The position numbers were made by a program, and so were the translations under genes. From Halorubellus sp034808145 (lineage in GTDB: Archaea; Halobacteriota; Halobacteria; Halobacteriales; Natrialbaceae): DNA of 64,000 nucleotides. Position 1 is the stretch's first letter. The number at the start of each line of letters is the position of its first letter. The notes under the pieces were generated by a model, which saw nothing but the letters and a program-made list of their open reading frames with translations, was not told where the DNA came from and ran no database searches. The stretch covers positions 1 to 64,000 of the forward strand of contig NZ_JAXHGM010000007.1 of assembly GCF_034808145.1 (NCBI RefSeq), given 5' to 3'. Below are positions 25,869 through 35,537 of this stretch, piece after piece.

Positions 25869-27875
25869 ATGCCCTCCCCTGCCAGCGGGCGTGCTGGCGT
25901 CCTCGTGGTCGTACTCGCGGTCGCGGTCGTCGCAACGGCGACCCTCGGGGCGGCTACGGGCGCCGGACTCCGAGCAGCCCCTGCGGCCGGAGCAGCCCCT
26001 GCGGCTGGAGCAACTCACGTGACCGGCGACGACTCGACGGTCGAGCCGTCGCTATCGGTCTCCGACACCTGGAACCGGTCGGCGAACCTGACCGCGACCG
26101 TCTCGCTCCCCGAAGCAGCCGCGGAATCCAGGCGTCTCGTCGCGCGCCTCGAGGTCCTCGGCGGTGGCGTGGTCGCGAACCGGACGCTCTCCGTCGACCC
26201 GGGCGAGTCCGTCGCGGTCGACTTCGGCGCGTGCCTGCCGGCGAACTCGTACGTCGCCCGTCTCGTGACGCTCGACGGCGACGTCCTCGTCGCCGACCAG
26301 GTCGACGTCGAGCGAGCGACGCCGCTGGTCGCGCTCACCGAGGACCCTCTCGAGGCGTACGCCGAGCGCGCGACCCGCGACGAGACGGTCCGCGTCGACG
26401 CCAGCCTCCACCGCTGCGTCGACCGGGCGACGCTCGCCCTCGTCCCGGCGTCAGACGGCGAGACCAGCGGCGAGCGCGAGGCGGTCTGGGCGGTGACCCT
26501 CCGCGACACCGACGGCGACGGGTCGGTGTCGCTCTCGTGGGACGTCGACGCACCGCCCGGCGAGGCGGTCACCGTCGGCGCGCGGACCACACTCGTGTCC
26601 CGGCAGTTCGACACCGAAAGCGTCCAGTACGGCGCGTACCGCCTGCTGACGACGACCCCGGACGGCGACGGAGAGACCGGTCGCGTGACCGTTTCGTTCG
26701 CGGAACCGACGGTCGACGTCTACGGCGTGAACGGCACCCTGACCGCGGACGCGGCGCTCTCGGGGGCACGGGACGCGGAGCCGCTCGTCGGGGAGCACGC
26801 CGTCCGGGTCGTCGACGGCGACTGGGTCGTCCTCCGGTTCGACGTCGACGGGACGCTCTCGGAACTGCCGTCGAACGCGTCGCTCGTCGCGCCGGCGACC
26901 CACGGGAACGCGACGGTTCGCGTCCGCGACGCCGTCGCCGGCCCGGAGACCGACGCCGCCGAGGTCGACCTGGCGAACGCCACCCGATGGTTCGACGCCG
27001 AGACGGGGACGCTCTGGTACGCGTACCGCGCGGACCAGACGAACGACGCGAACGTCTTCGAGTACGCCGCGCTCGGCGAGACGTGGAACGCGACCGCGCG
27101 GACGACGGTCCGGGCGGTCGACGCCGTGACCCTGGACGTCGAACCCGACGGACGGCTCGCGCCGGAGACCGTCACGCTGGACGGCGACACCGCGCTCCCG
27201 CCAGGTACGAACCTCACGGTCACCGTGCGCACCGCCGCTGGTGTCGTGGCGCGCGACGGGGTCGTCGCCGGCCCCGGCCGGTTCGATGCGACCCTCGACC
27301 TCTCGGCAGTCCCGAACGGGACGAACGCGTCGGTCGTCGTCACGCGCGACGACCGCGTCGTCCACCAGCGCGCCGTCACCGTCGTCTCGGAGCCGGTCCT
27401 GGAACTCCGGGGGTTCCGCGCGAACGACGGCGACGACCAGCTCCGCGCCGACGAGCGGAACGTCGTCCGGGCGTTCCTCTGGAACCGCGGGAACGCCGCG
27501 GGGAACGCGACCGTCGTCGTCTCGGTCGGGAACCGGACGCGTACCCGCAACGTGACCCTCCCACCGTCGGAGACTCGGGGGGTCGCGGTCACGTTCCCGC
27601 CCGCGGCGATCCCGGACCGCGACCGCGTCGACGTCTCGGTCGCGGTCGCCGGCGAGACGACGAACCGCTCGCACCTCGTCGTCCCCGCGGCGTCGACGCC
27701 GACGGCGACGCCCGCGACGACGACCGCGAGCGGGACCGAGCCGTGGCCGACGCTCGCCGGAACGAACCGCACCCCCGGAGACGGCTCCACGCCCGGGTTC
27801 GGCGCGGTCGCCGCCGTCGCGGCGCTCGGTGCGGCGCTCGCCGTCGTCGCCGGACGCGCCCGAGACGACGACTGA
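25869..27875 (+). CDS. Large secreted protein with PGF-type C-terminal sorting signal
   Basis: The 668-aa protein has a signal peptide (GVLVVVLAVAVVATATL) and then an Ala/Pro/Gly repeat (two AAPAAGA-like units). A long beta-rich extracellular region with many NxS/T sites follows. Near the C-terminus a Thr-rich stretch leads to GSTPGFGAVAAVAALGAALA and a short RARDDD tail. That is the layout of PGF-CTERM proteins, which archaeosortase A processes and anchors to lipid at the cell surface. The region before the tail (ADERNVVRAFLWNRGNAAGN) resembles CARDB-like modules. GTG 25866 lies one codon upstream of the chosen ATG. A second protein of the same plan follows. Confidence 0.85.
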   Translation: MPSPASGRAGVLVVVLAVAVVATATLGAATGAGLRAAPAAGAAPAAGATHVTGDDSTVEPSLSVSDTWNRSANLTATVSLPEAAAESRRLVARLEVLGGGVVANRTLSVDPGESVAVDFGACLPANSYVARLVTLDGDVLVADQVDVERATPLVALTEDPLEAYAERATRDETVRVDASLHRCVDRATLALVPASDGETSGEREAVWAVTLRDTDGDGSVSLSWDVDAPPGEAVTVGARTTLVSRQFDTESVQYGAYRLLTTTPDGDGETGRVTVSFAEPTVDVYGVNGTLTADAALSGARDAEPLVGEHAVRVVDGDWVVLRFDVDGTLSELPSNASLVAPATHGNATVRVRDAVAGPETDAAEVDLANATRWFDAETGTLWYAYRADQTNDANVFEYAALGETWNATARTTVRAVDAVTLDVEPDGRLAPETVTLDGDTALPPGTNLTVTVRTAAGVVARDGVVAGPGRFDATLDLSAVPNGTNASVVVTRDDRVVHQRAVTVVSEPVLELRGFRANDGDDQLRADERNVVRAFLWNRGNAAGNATVVVSVGNRTRTRNVTLPPSETRGVAVTFPPAAIPDRDRVDVSVAVAGETTNRSHLVVPAASTPTATPATTTASGTEPWPTLAGTNRTPGDGSTPGFGAVAAVAALGAALAVVAGRARDDD

Positions 27876-28064
27876 CCGTCGCCTCGGTCGACCCGTCGCC
27901 AGACCACCGGCCAGCCATTGAGTCGTTCGGCGCGGCCGACGACCGACCGACTCCAGCGAGTCGAGCGAGTCGTTCGCCGGGGGCGACAGCGGCGAGAGCG
28001 AACCACCAGCACCGGGCGTCGGAAGCCGAGGGATTCATCCACGAGGCCACGAAACCCCCTTCGC

Positions 28065-29735
28065 ATGCGTTGGGTGTGGGTGGCGCTCGCGACGACGATG
28101 CTGGCCGGTGCGGTCGTCGCCGGGACGACGACGGTCGGTGCGGCCGCCGCCGGGACGACGGGTGGAGCGGCCGCCGGCAGCGACGCGTTCGGCGAACGAC
28201 CCCCGAACGTTGCGTTCGACGAGTCGAGAGCCTCGAGCGCCGCGTTCGACCGACCGCGAGACGAGTCGGACGGGGTCTTCGTCGAGACGAACGCCACGTA
28301 CACCTCGGACGAACCGGTGACCGTCACCATCGGCGGACAGCAACGCAGTCTCTACGCGGTGTACGTCTACGACGAGAACGGGACGCGCGCCGGCTCGAAA
28401 CGGGTGTCGCTCACCGCCGACGAGCAGACGGTCTCGTTCGACGCGCTCTCCCCCGGGTCGTACCGCGTGGTCGTCCTGGCCGCGAACTCCGGCGAACAGG
28501 TGTCGGTGACGTTCGGCGTCGACGGCGCGTACGAGCCCGGGGTCGTCCCCGAGGTGACCGTCGAACAGCCCGCCGACGTCGTCTCCGTTCCCGTCTCGCT
28601 TCCGAACGGGACGACGCGCGCGACCGTCGACGTCGCGGGCGACCGCGGCGCGTACCGCGCGACCGCGACCGTCGTCGACCGGGACGGCGACGGCGAGGTC
28701 GTCCTCGAATGGAACACGTTCTACGCCGGACGCGGACGCGTCGCGCTCCGCACGGCCGGCGACGACGCTGTCGTCGACGCCAGCCGGGAACGCGACCTCG
28801 ACGGGTTCCTCCGCGAAGGCGAGTACCACCTGACGGCGCGCGCGAACGGTACCGTCCTCGACCGTGGCGCGATCATCGTCGACCTGGAACCGCTCTACAC
28901 CGGGCGGATGGGCGTCTTCGAGGCACCCGCCGCCGGGTCGCCGACCGAGAGCTTCGAACAGCGAGTCTCGACGGGGAGGGTGGAGACCGACGAGTGGCTG
29001 TTCGTCGTCGTCGAGACCCAGGGCGTGTTCGGTGCGGTGAACGCGACCCGCGATCTGCGGTCGGTCGGCCCCGACCAGGTCGTGCTCTCCATCACGCCCC
29101 AGAACGGGAACGAGGGCGTTCGGCTCACCGACGCCGATTACGTGGCCGTCGAGGAGGACCGTATCGTCGTCGGGTTCGCGCCCGAGTCGGACGCGCTCGC
29201 CGTCGACACCGCGTACGACGTCGACTTCCGGATCGCGCGAACGCACCCCTACCGGGCCGGCGACGAGGTGATGAGCGTGAACGTCGAGATAGTCGCCGCC
29301 GGCACCGAACCGGACCGACCGGTCGTCGCCCTGGAGTCCGTGAGCGCGCCCGAGAGCGTCCCCGCCGACGGAACGGCGAACTTCACCGTCACGCTCGTGA
29401 ACCGCGGCGAACGCACCGGGACGGTCCCCGTCTCCGTCACGATCGGCGGGCACGTCACCGAACGCGACGTCGTCGTTCCGGGGAACGGGCAGGCCGTCGT
29501 CGACCTGTCCTTCGACGCGTCGCGCGTCCTCGAAGGGAACCGCCAGTACGTCGTCGAGGCGAACGGCTCGCGCGAAACCGGGACGCTCGCCGTCGGCGAG
29601 ACGGGCGACGAGCCGACGCTCGGCGACCGCGACGACGACGACGAGTCGATTCCCGGGTTCGGGCCGGTCGCGGCGGGCGTCGCACTCGCCGCGGTCGCGC
29701 TCGGAGCACGACGTCGCGGTCGGACGTCGCGCTGA
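28065..29735 (+). CDS. Second secreted protein with PGF-CTERM signal
   Basis: The 556-aa protein begins with a signal peptide (WVALATTMLAGAVVAGTTTV). It has N-terminal DUF7282/surface-glycoprotein-like features (SDEPVTVTIGGQQRSLYAVY) and a CARDB-like domain near residues 430-520 (PADGTANFTVTLVNRGERTG). It ends DDDDESIPGFGPVAAGVALA followed by a hydrophobic helix and an Arg-rich tail. This is a classic PGF-CTERM signal for archaeosortase A. It shares design with the protein encoded upstream, 189 bp away, so the two may form part of the cell envelope. ATG 28065 coincides with the signal peptide. Confidence 0.87.
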   Translation: MRWVWVALATTMLAGAVVAGTTTVGAAAAGTTGGAAAGSDAFGERPPNVAFDESRASSAAFDRPRDESDGVFVETNATYTSDEPVTVTIGGQQRSLYAVYVYDENGTRAGSKRVSLTADEQTVSFDALSPGSYRVVVLAANSGEQVSVTFGVDGAYEPGVVPEVTVEQPADVVSVPVSLPNGTTRATVDVAGDRGAYRATATVVDRDGDGEVVLEWNTFYAGRGRVALRTAGDDAVVDASRERDLDGFLREGEYHLTARANGTVLDRGAIIVDLEPLYTGRMGVFEAPAAGSPTESFEQRVSTGRVETDEWLFVVVETQGVFGAVNATRDLRSVGPDQVVLSITPQNGNEGVRLTDADYVAVEEDRIVVGFAPESDALAVDTAYDVDFRIARTHPYRAGDEVMSVNVEIVAAGTEPDRPVVALESVSAPESVPADGTANFTVTLVNRGERTGTVPVSVTIGGHVTERDVVVPGNGQAVVDLSFDASRVLEGNRQYVVEANGSRETGTLAVGETGDEPTLGDRDDDDESIPGFGPVAAGVALAAVALGARRRGRTSR

Positions 29736-29750
29736 GGCCGCGTCGTCGTT

Positions 29751-29806
29751 GCCGGGTGGTCGTCGCCGAGTGGTCGCCGGGTGGTCGCCGGGTGGTCGCC
29801 GCGGTC
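29751..29806. repeat. Short 11-bp tandem repeats between convergent genes
   Basis: GCCGGGTGGTC or a close variant recurs four times in 29751-29797, with a partial fifth unit after it. A 3-bp insertion separates the first two units. It lies between the stop of the PGF-CTERM gene and the stop of spoVR. Slippage is the simplest origin; I see no evidence of function. Confidence 0.8.
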
Positions 29807-29903
29807 AGTCGTCGACCGCGCGAGTCCCGGCGTGTCCGGTGCCGACGAGCGACGTGACACCGTCCTCTATCGGGCACGCGAGAAGGAGCGAATGTGGGGT
29901 CGC

Positions 29904-31898
29904 TTACGCGAGCCAGTCCTCGGGTTTCGTGTCGTAGTCCACGTCGTCCGCCGCGAGGTGACTCACCTGCTCCCAGGGGACGTCGAACTCCTCGAACTCC
30001 TCGCCGTCGAACCGGAAGCGCTTCCCCTGCTCGCTGGGCTCGGGCTCCTTGTTCCGGCGGCGCGCCACCTCCCGGTCGTGGTCGCTCAGCTCCTTCACGA
30101 TGGTCAGGAGGTTCACCGGCCGCCCCCAGAGCTCGAACACGCGTTCGAGCACCTGCTTCGCCTGCTTCACGTCCAGCATCACGCCGTTGTACTGGTGGCC
30201 GAGCAGGAGCTCGTTCCGGTTGTCGAAGTTCCCGTCGTACACCGCGATCGTCGGCTTCCCGAAGTTCGTGAACTGCAGGAGCAGCTTCTTCTTCACGTCC
30301 TCCGCGTCGACGCTCGCCACGCGATTCTGGCCGGTCGCGTGACTGTACTCGTACGTGAAGTAGTCGTTCGCGTCCACGAACTCCTGCGTGAGGAACTCGT
30401 CGAGGAACGTCACGTCGTTGTGACTCTGCCGGATCTCGCGCATCCGCTCCCAGCCCGCCGAGAAGTCGACGTCGGCGAGCGCCTCCTCGACGCTCTCGTA
30501 CCGCGCGTCGTCGAAGAGGTACCGTCCGATCTGCTCCAGTTCGCTCTGGGTCGCGCGCTCGACGAACGTCCGAGACCCGCGCTTGACGAGCGAGAAGTGC
30601 CGGCGCGCCAATCCCTCGGGGGTCAGGACCTTCCACGGGTACGCCTCGACGTCCACGTCGCCCGCCTGCGCGGCGGCGAGCGCGTCCTCGTCGACGTACG
30701 CCGCGGGGACGTCCTCGAGCGCGTCGAGGGACCCTCGCTCGATGCTATCGAGCGCCGCCGGCGGTTCGAGCGCGTCCATGACCGCGTCGAAGTCCACGAC
30801 GTCGTCGAGGTTCCGCCACGTCACACCGTCGACGCGGAGGAGGCGCTCGAGGACCTCGCGGCGGTTCGAGCGGTTCTCGACGTACTCCCACAGCTCCATC
30901 CCGAGCTTGTAGGGATTCAGTCCCGGTGACCCGAGGACGCGAGCCATGTGGTCCGCGTAGTTCAGGAACTCGTCCGCGCCGGCGAACCCCTCGTCCGTCA
31001 TCATGAGGGACTCCCAGTACGCCGCCCACCCCTCGTTCATCACCTTCGTCATCTTCTGCGGCGCGAAGTAGTACGCCTCCGCGCGCAGCATGTCCAGGAC
31101 GTCGGCCTGCCACTCCGTCATGTCCGTCGCCCGACCGGCGTCCGCGTCGAACCGCTTCCCGTGCTTCCGGAGGAACCCCAAGATGTCCTTCTGTGGCGTC
31201 GCCGGGAACGACGCGGGTTCGTCCTCGTCCTCCGCGAGGAACTCGTCGTCGAACACCTGCCGGCGCACCTCCTCCGAGAGGTCGAGGTCCGCGAGCTTGT
31301 CCGTGACCGACTCGTCGAGCTCCTCCCCGGTCTCGCCGCCGCCCGCCTCCACGGGCGCGTACGGCTCGTGCTGGTCGATGTTGTCCTCGAGCACGAGCGC
31401 GTTGTCGATCCAGCGCTCGACGGCCGCGCGCTCGATATCCGGGTCGCTCATGTAGCCAGCGATGGCGTTCGCGTGCCGCTCCAGCATCGCCGCCGCGTCC
31501 GCGCCCTCGCCGAACAACTGGAACCACTCGTTGTTCGCGAAGAAGTCGCTATGAGCTTCGACGTGCGTGATGACGGCCTTCTGGTCCGCGATCGTGTTCG
31601 ACTCCTGGAGGAACGCGTGCGCCGGGTCGTCGTTGTTCACGATCTCGAACGCCTTCCCGCCCGCGTACTGGCCTTGCTTCTGCTGGCGGTCGTACTGCAT
31701 CCCCCACCGCCAATGGGGATAGCGATGCTGGAACCCGCCGTACGCGATGAGCTCGTTCATCTCGTCGTAGTCGACGACCCAGTAGTTCACGTCGTACGGC
31801 GCCAGCCCGAGCTTCACCGCGAGGTTCCGCGCCTCCGCGACCGGCTCCTCGAGGTCGCCCGCGATCCGCTGCTTCTTGAATCGGTCCTTTTCGCTCAT
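29904..31898 (-). CDS. SpoVR/YcgB family protein
   Basis: The 664-aa protein matches SpoVR: EARNLAVKLGLAPYDVNYWV, then the conserved GGFQHRYPHWRWGMQYDRQQ and AFLQESNTIADQKAVITHVE. Histidine-rich segments follow (VEAHSDFFANNEWF) and the family's C-terminal domain (FTYEYSHATGQNRV). SpoVR is needed for spore cortex formation in Bacillus, but homologues in non-sporulating bacteria and archaea travel with PrkA and YeaH in stress-linked operons. Its biochemical activity is unknown. It is the last gene of the leftward prkA-prkA-yeaH-spoVR operon, 37 bp after yeaH. Confidence 0.93.
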   Translation of the reverse strand: MSEKDRFKKQRIAGDLEEPVAEARNLAVKLGLAPYDVNYWVVDYDEMNELIAYGGFQHRYPHWRWGMQYDRQQKQGQYAGGKAFEIVNNDDPAHAFLQESNTIADQKAVITHVEAHSDFFANNEWFQLFGEGADAAAMLERHANAIAGYMSDPDIERAAVERWIDNALVLEDNIDQHEPYAPVEAGGGETGEELDESVTDKLADLDLSEEVRRQVFDDEFLAEDEDEPASFPATPQKDILGFLRKHGKRFDADAGRATDMTEWQADVLDMLRAEAYYFAPQKMTKVMNEGWAAYWESLMMTDEGFAGADEFLNYADHMARVLGSPGLNPYKLGMELWEYVENRSNRREVLERLLRVDGVTWRNLDDVVDFDAVMDALEPPAALDSIERGSLDALEDVPAAYVDEDALAAAQAGDVDVEAYPWKVLTPEGLARRHFSLVKRGSRTFVERATQSELEQIGRYLFDDARYESVEEALADVDFSAGWERMREIRQSHNDVTFLDEFLTQEFVDANDYFTYEYSHATGQNRVASVDAEDVKKKLLLQFTNFGKPTIAVYDGNFDNRNELLLGHQYNGVMLDVKQAKQVLERVFELWGRPVNLLTIVKELSDHDREVARRRNKEPEPSEQGKRFRFDGEEFEEFDVPWEQVSHLAADDVDYDTKPEDWLA

Positions 31899-31935
31899 AC
31901 CGACTCACCTCCCGTCGCTCCGCGGTCGTGGGTCG

Positions 31936-33249
31936 TCATTCGCTATCGTCCTCCGTGGAGAGGATGTCGTAGATCGCGTCCGTCACGTCCTCCGGGCCGG
32001 AGACGTACGCCACCGCGACGTTGTCGCTGTCCCCGAAGTGACTCTGTACCTCCTCGGCGTGCGTCGCGTTGATCGCCGTCCCCGTCGGCTGGGTCTCGAC
32101 GTACGCGTGCAGGTTCGCCGGAATCTGTTCCATGAGTGGAATCACGTTCTCCTCGGTGTCGTTGCTCGAGTTCTCGCTGTCGCCCGCCGCGAACACGTAC
32201 CGGTTCCACTCGCTCCAGGGGTACTCCTCGAGCAACTGGGCGGCGAGCTCGTACGCGCTCGATATCTTCGTTCCGCCACCGGAACGGATGCCGAAGAACT
32301 CCTCGCGCTCGACCCGCCACGCCTCCGCGTCGTGCGCGATGTACACGAACTCGGCGTTGTCGTACTTCCCGGTGAGGTACCAGTCCAGTGGCGTGAACAC
32401 GCGCTCGACGAGCTCGCGCTTCTTCTCCCGCATCGACCCGGAGACGTCGCGGATGTTCACCACGACGACGTTCTTCTCCTTCTCCTCGATTATCTCCGGG
32501 TGCCGGTAGCGTTCGTCCTCGCGACGGAACGGCACGTGCTTGATGCCCTCGCGCTGGAGCTTCGCCTGGATCGGTTCCCGGTCGACGTTCGCCTCGACCT
32601 CGTCGATGCTCTCCCACGTCGTCTTCTCGTCGTCGGGAATCTTCGAGTACGCGTCCACGAGCCACGCCTTGCTCACGGGGATGGACTCGCCGCGCGCCCA
32701 CTCGAAGGCCGTCTGGGGGCCGACGCCGTCGACCTTGAGGACCTCCTTCAGGTACGCCTCGTCGAAGTCCATCGCCATCTTCCGCTTGAGGCCCTCCTTG
32801 AACATCCGCTCGAAGTCGAGCGTCGAGTTCGGCCCGGAGCGCGTGAGGTCCGTGTACGGCCCTTCCTTCTCCTCGACGACGCGCTTGCCCTTCGGGTCGA
32901 GGTCGAGCCCGAGCTCCTCGTCGAGCTCCTCCGCGAACTCCTCGGGGTCCATCTCGTAGTACTCGTGCTCGCCGGACTCCTCGCCGGGGTCGCCCTCCTC
33001 GTCGCCGTCCCCGGGCTGGGGCTGGGGTTGGCCGACGGGGTCGCCCTCCTCGGCGCCCTCGCCCTGGCCGACGCCGCCCTGGTCGAGCTGGTCGTACTCG
33101 AACGCGGGCAGGTCCACGATCTTGATCGGGATGCGGACGTCGTCGCTCCCGCTCGCACCGAGTTCGCCGTACTGGATGAACTCGGCGAGGTCCTCGCGGC
33201 GCTGTTCACCGACCTCCCGGAACCGTTCGAGGTCGTCTTTCAGTCCCAT
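31936..33249 (-). CDS. YeaH/YhbH (DUF444) family protein
   Basis: The 437-aa protein has the DUF444 core: an N-terminal helical part, an acidic Gly/Glu/Pro-rich linker (about residues 57-100), and a von Willebrand A-like domain. The metal-site string VVVNIRDVSGSMREKKREL is near residues 265-283, and SGGGTKISSAYELA follows. DxSxS-type metal coordination appears as DVSGS. In enterobacteria yeaH is induced with the kinase gene yeaG in stationary phase and nitrogen stress. ATG 33249 overlaps the end of the upstream PrkA gene by 10 bp, showing tight coupling. A binding-platform role is inferred. Confidence 0.92.
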   Translation of the reverse strand: MGLKDDLERFREVGEQRREDLAEFIQYGELGASGSDDVRIPIKIVDLPAFEYDQLDQGGVGQGEGAEEGDPVGQPQPQPGDGDEEGDPGEESGEHEYYEMDPEEFAEELDEELGLDLDPKGKRVVEEKEGPYTDLTRSGPNSTLDFERMFKEGLKRKMAMDFDEAYLKEVLKVDGVGPQTAFEWARGESIPVSKAWLVDAYSKIPDDEKTTWESIDEVEANVDREPIQAKLQREGIKHVPFRREDERYRHPEIIEEKEKNVVVVNIRDVSGSMREKKRELVERVFTPLDWYLTGKYDNAEFVYIAHDAEAWRVEREEFFGIRSGGGTKISSAYELAAQLLEEYPWSEWNRYVFAAGDSENSSNDTEENVIPLMEQIPANLHAYVETQPTGTAINATHAEEVQSHFGDSDNVAVAYVSGPEDVTDAIYDILSTEDDSE

Positions 33250-35537
33250 CTGTAAGCCACCTGTCCCATGACGTGTCTGCTCGTGAGTTCCGCGGACGCC
33301 GCCGAGTACCCGTAGTGCTCGACGAGCGCGTCTATCGTCTGTTCCTTCGCTCGCTCCGTCTCCGTCCCGCCCGGGGGGTCCTCCCACTGGCGGGGGTCGA
33401 AGTCCTCGTACGTCCGACGGACGTCGTCCCAGTCGTTCTCCTCCAGGACCGCCTTGATGACGGGAATCGCCGTCAACTCGACGTCGCTCACGCTGAAGTC
33501 GTCACCGCGTTGCTCCCACGCGTACCGGTTCAGCGCCGTGATGACCTTCTCGCGTCGGAACGCCACGACGTCCTCGCTCGGGTCACCGCCCGCGCCGTAG
33601 TCCGCGTCGTCGAACCGCCCGAGGTGCTCGACCTCGAACACCTTCATCAGGAGCGGGTCCGGGTCGACGCGCTCCCCGCGGTCGTTCGTGATCGGGTCGT
33701 CCGTCTCGAGCGCGTACACGTGCTCGACGTACTCCTCGACCGTCGACTCGTCGACGCGACGGTCGTGCATCATCGCGTCCAGGACGTCCGTCTCCTGCTC
33801 GGCAAACACGTGGTTCTTCACCTCGGCGACGCGGGACTCGAACTCCGAGCGCTCGCCGGCCGAGAACACCGGGGCGTCCGACAGCCCTTCGACCATCGCG
33901 TTCAGGACGTCGCGAGGCATGACCACGCTCGCGACGTCGTACTCCGGATGATGTCGGTCGCGGTCCTCGTGCAGGAGGTCCGCGAGCACGTCCCGCGTGA
34001 ACGTCACCGGGATGCCGTGCTTCCCGTCCTCGTCGCCCTCGACGAAGTCGAAGTCATCGGCGTCCCGACGCGTGTCGCCGTCCTGGAGGTACCCGCGGTC
34101 GTACAGGACCGCCTTGTCCACGAGGTCGAGGTCGCTCGGGAGGTCACCGTCCTCCAGGCGCGAGACGACCGCGTACAGCGCCGCCGCCTCGACCGTGTGC
34201 GGCGCGAACTCCTTCGGGACGAGCTCGCCGTCCCCGGTCTTCACGGAGATGACGACCGGTTCGCGGATGCGGGACTCGAGGTCGTCGTACGTCGTCGCCG
34301 TCCACACGTCCGTCTCCCCGGTCAGCTCCCGCCGGATGAGCTCCGTCTCCAGGCTGAGGTTCGTCAGGTACCGGAACTCGTGCTTGTCCAACCGTCGCTT
34401 CAACGCCTTCAACGGGTCCATGCCCTGTCGGTCCGCGTGCTGGTTCAGCGTCGCCTCCAGGTCCGGGTTCGAGATGATGAGTAACTGGCTGTCGACGTCC
34501 ATCCCGATGCCCTTGTCGAGCTTCACCGACCCCTCGTCGGGGACGTTCAGGAGCTTCTGGAGGAGGTCCGCGTGCTGGGCGGCGTCCTCGACGACCGTCA
34601 GCAGGCCGTTGCCCTGACTGAGGACGCCGTCGTAACTGAACGCCTGCGGGTTCTTCCGACCCCGCGAGTCGAGCTTCTGGAGCATCCCGCGCATCCACGA
34701 CCCGACGAGGCGCTCCTTCGGGCTGCCGTCGTCCTCGCTGTGGAGGATGCCGATACCCTGCCCGACGTCGACGACGTAGTTCTTCACGCGCAGGTGCTGT
34801 GGGTCGCTGATCGCGCTGAACAACGCGTCGCGACCCTGCCGGCGGTACCGCTCCTCGAGGACGTCGTACGCCTCCCGCGAGAACGGATCGAGGCGTTCCT
34901 CGACGCGGATCGGGAGGTCGTCGCTCCCGTCGTTCACCGCCGCCAGGATGTCCGAACGCACCGACTCCGGGAACGCCGAGAGCGGATGCACCTGCACCGG
35001 GCTCTCGTACCAGTTCTCCTCGGCGGCCGCGGCCGACGCGTTCGCGTCCTCGCCGTACGCCAGCCCACGACCGCCCGAACTCGCGCTCGCGACGTTCCAC
35101 TCGAGCGTGTACCGTCGACCCGCCGGCGTCTTCGAGTACTCGCGCAGGCCGTTGACGAGACAGCGCTTCAGCTCCGACTTCCCGGTTGCCGTCGGCCCGT
35201 CGAACCACAGGATCTTCTCGTGCTTCCCACGACCCGCCGCGATCGTGCGGAGGTCGTCGACGAACGCGTTCAACACCTGCGTGTTCCCGAGGACAGCGTG
35301 CTCGCCGTCGTTGTGCGGGTCGTCGAAGAACCGATACCGCTCGGTCTCCTCGCCCTCCTCGACGACCGTCCGGGTCCCCATCGACTCGATCGCCTCCAGG
35401 AGGTACTTCGACGCGTGACTCGCGACCGTCGGCCGCTCGAGCACGCGGTCCACGTACTCCGGGAGGCTCATCGGGGCCTCGTACGTCGCCTCCAGCTCGC
35501 GGTCGACCGCCGAGACGAAGTCCTCGCCGCCCGCCAT
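33240..35537 (-). CDS. PrkA-type AAA/serine kinase, second copy
   Basis: The 765-aa protein belongs to the PrkA family. Walker A GPTATGKS is at about residues 114-121, after the N-terminal PrkA AAA region (DPHNDGEHAVLGNTQVLNAF). Later comes the conserved VNDGSDDLPIRVEERLDPFS and the block KLLNVPDEGSVKLDKGIGMD. The C-terminal third fits the PrkA C-terminal domain. Bacterial PrkA/YeaG proteins have kinase or ATP-dependent protease activity. Start ATG 35537 shares a base with the stop of the first PrkA gene. The two copies differ strongly in sequence, so they are old paralogues rather than a recent duplication. Confidence 0.9.
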   Translation of the reverse strand: MAGGEDFVSAVDRELEATYEAPMSLPEYVDRVLERPTVASHASKYLLEAIESMGTRTVVEEGEETERYRFFDDPHNDGEHAVLGNTQVLNAFVDDLRTIAAGRGKHEKILWFDGPTATGKSELKRCLVNGLREYSKTPAGRRYTLEWNVASASSGGRGLAYGEDANASAAAAEENWYESPVQVHPLSAFPESVRSDILAAVNDGSDDLPIRVEERLDPFSREAYDVLEERYRRQGRDALFSAISDPQHLRVKNYVVDVGQGIGILHSEDDGSPKERLVGSWMRGMLQKLDSRGRKNPQAFSYDGVLSQGNGLLTVVEDAAQHADLLQKLLNVPDEGSVKLDKGIGMDVDSQLLIISNPDLEATLNQHADRQGMDPLKALKRRLDKHEFRYLTNLSLETELIRRELTGETDVWTATTYDDLESRIREPVVISVKTGDGELVPKEFAPHTVEAAALYAVVSRLEDGDLPSDLDLVDKAVLYDRGYLQDGDTRRDADDFDFVEGDEDGKHGIPVTFTRDVLADLLHEDRDRHHPEYDVASVVMPRDVLNAMVEGLSDAPVFSAGERSEFESRVAEVKNHVFAEQETDVLDAMMHDRRVDESTVEEYVEHVYALETDDPITNDRGERVDPDPLLMKVFEVEHLGRFDDADYGAGGDPSEDVVAFRREKVITALNRYAWEQRGDDFSVSDVELTAIPVIKAVLEENDWDDVRRTYEDFDPRQWEDPPGGTETERAKEQTIDALVEHYGYSAASAELTSRHVMGQVAYRWD

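Noticed and set aside
25862..29857. A 1331-residue plus-strand frame across both secreted proteins
   Set aside because: It is almost entirely Arg, Gly and Pro, a typical frame shadow in high-GC DNA. Both secreted genes are convincing in another frame.
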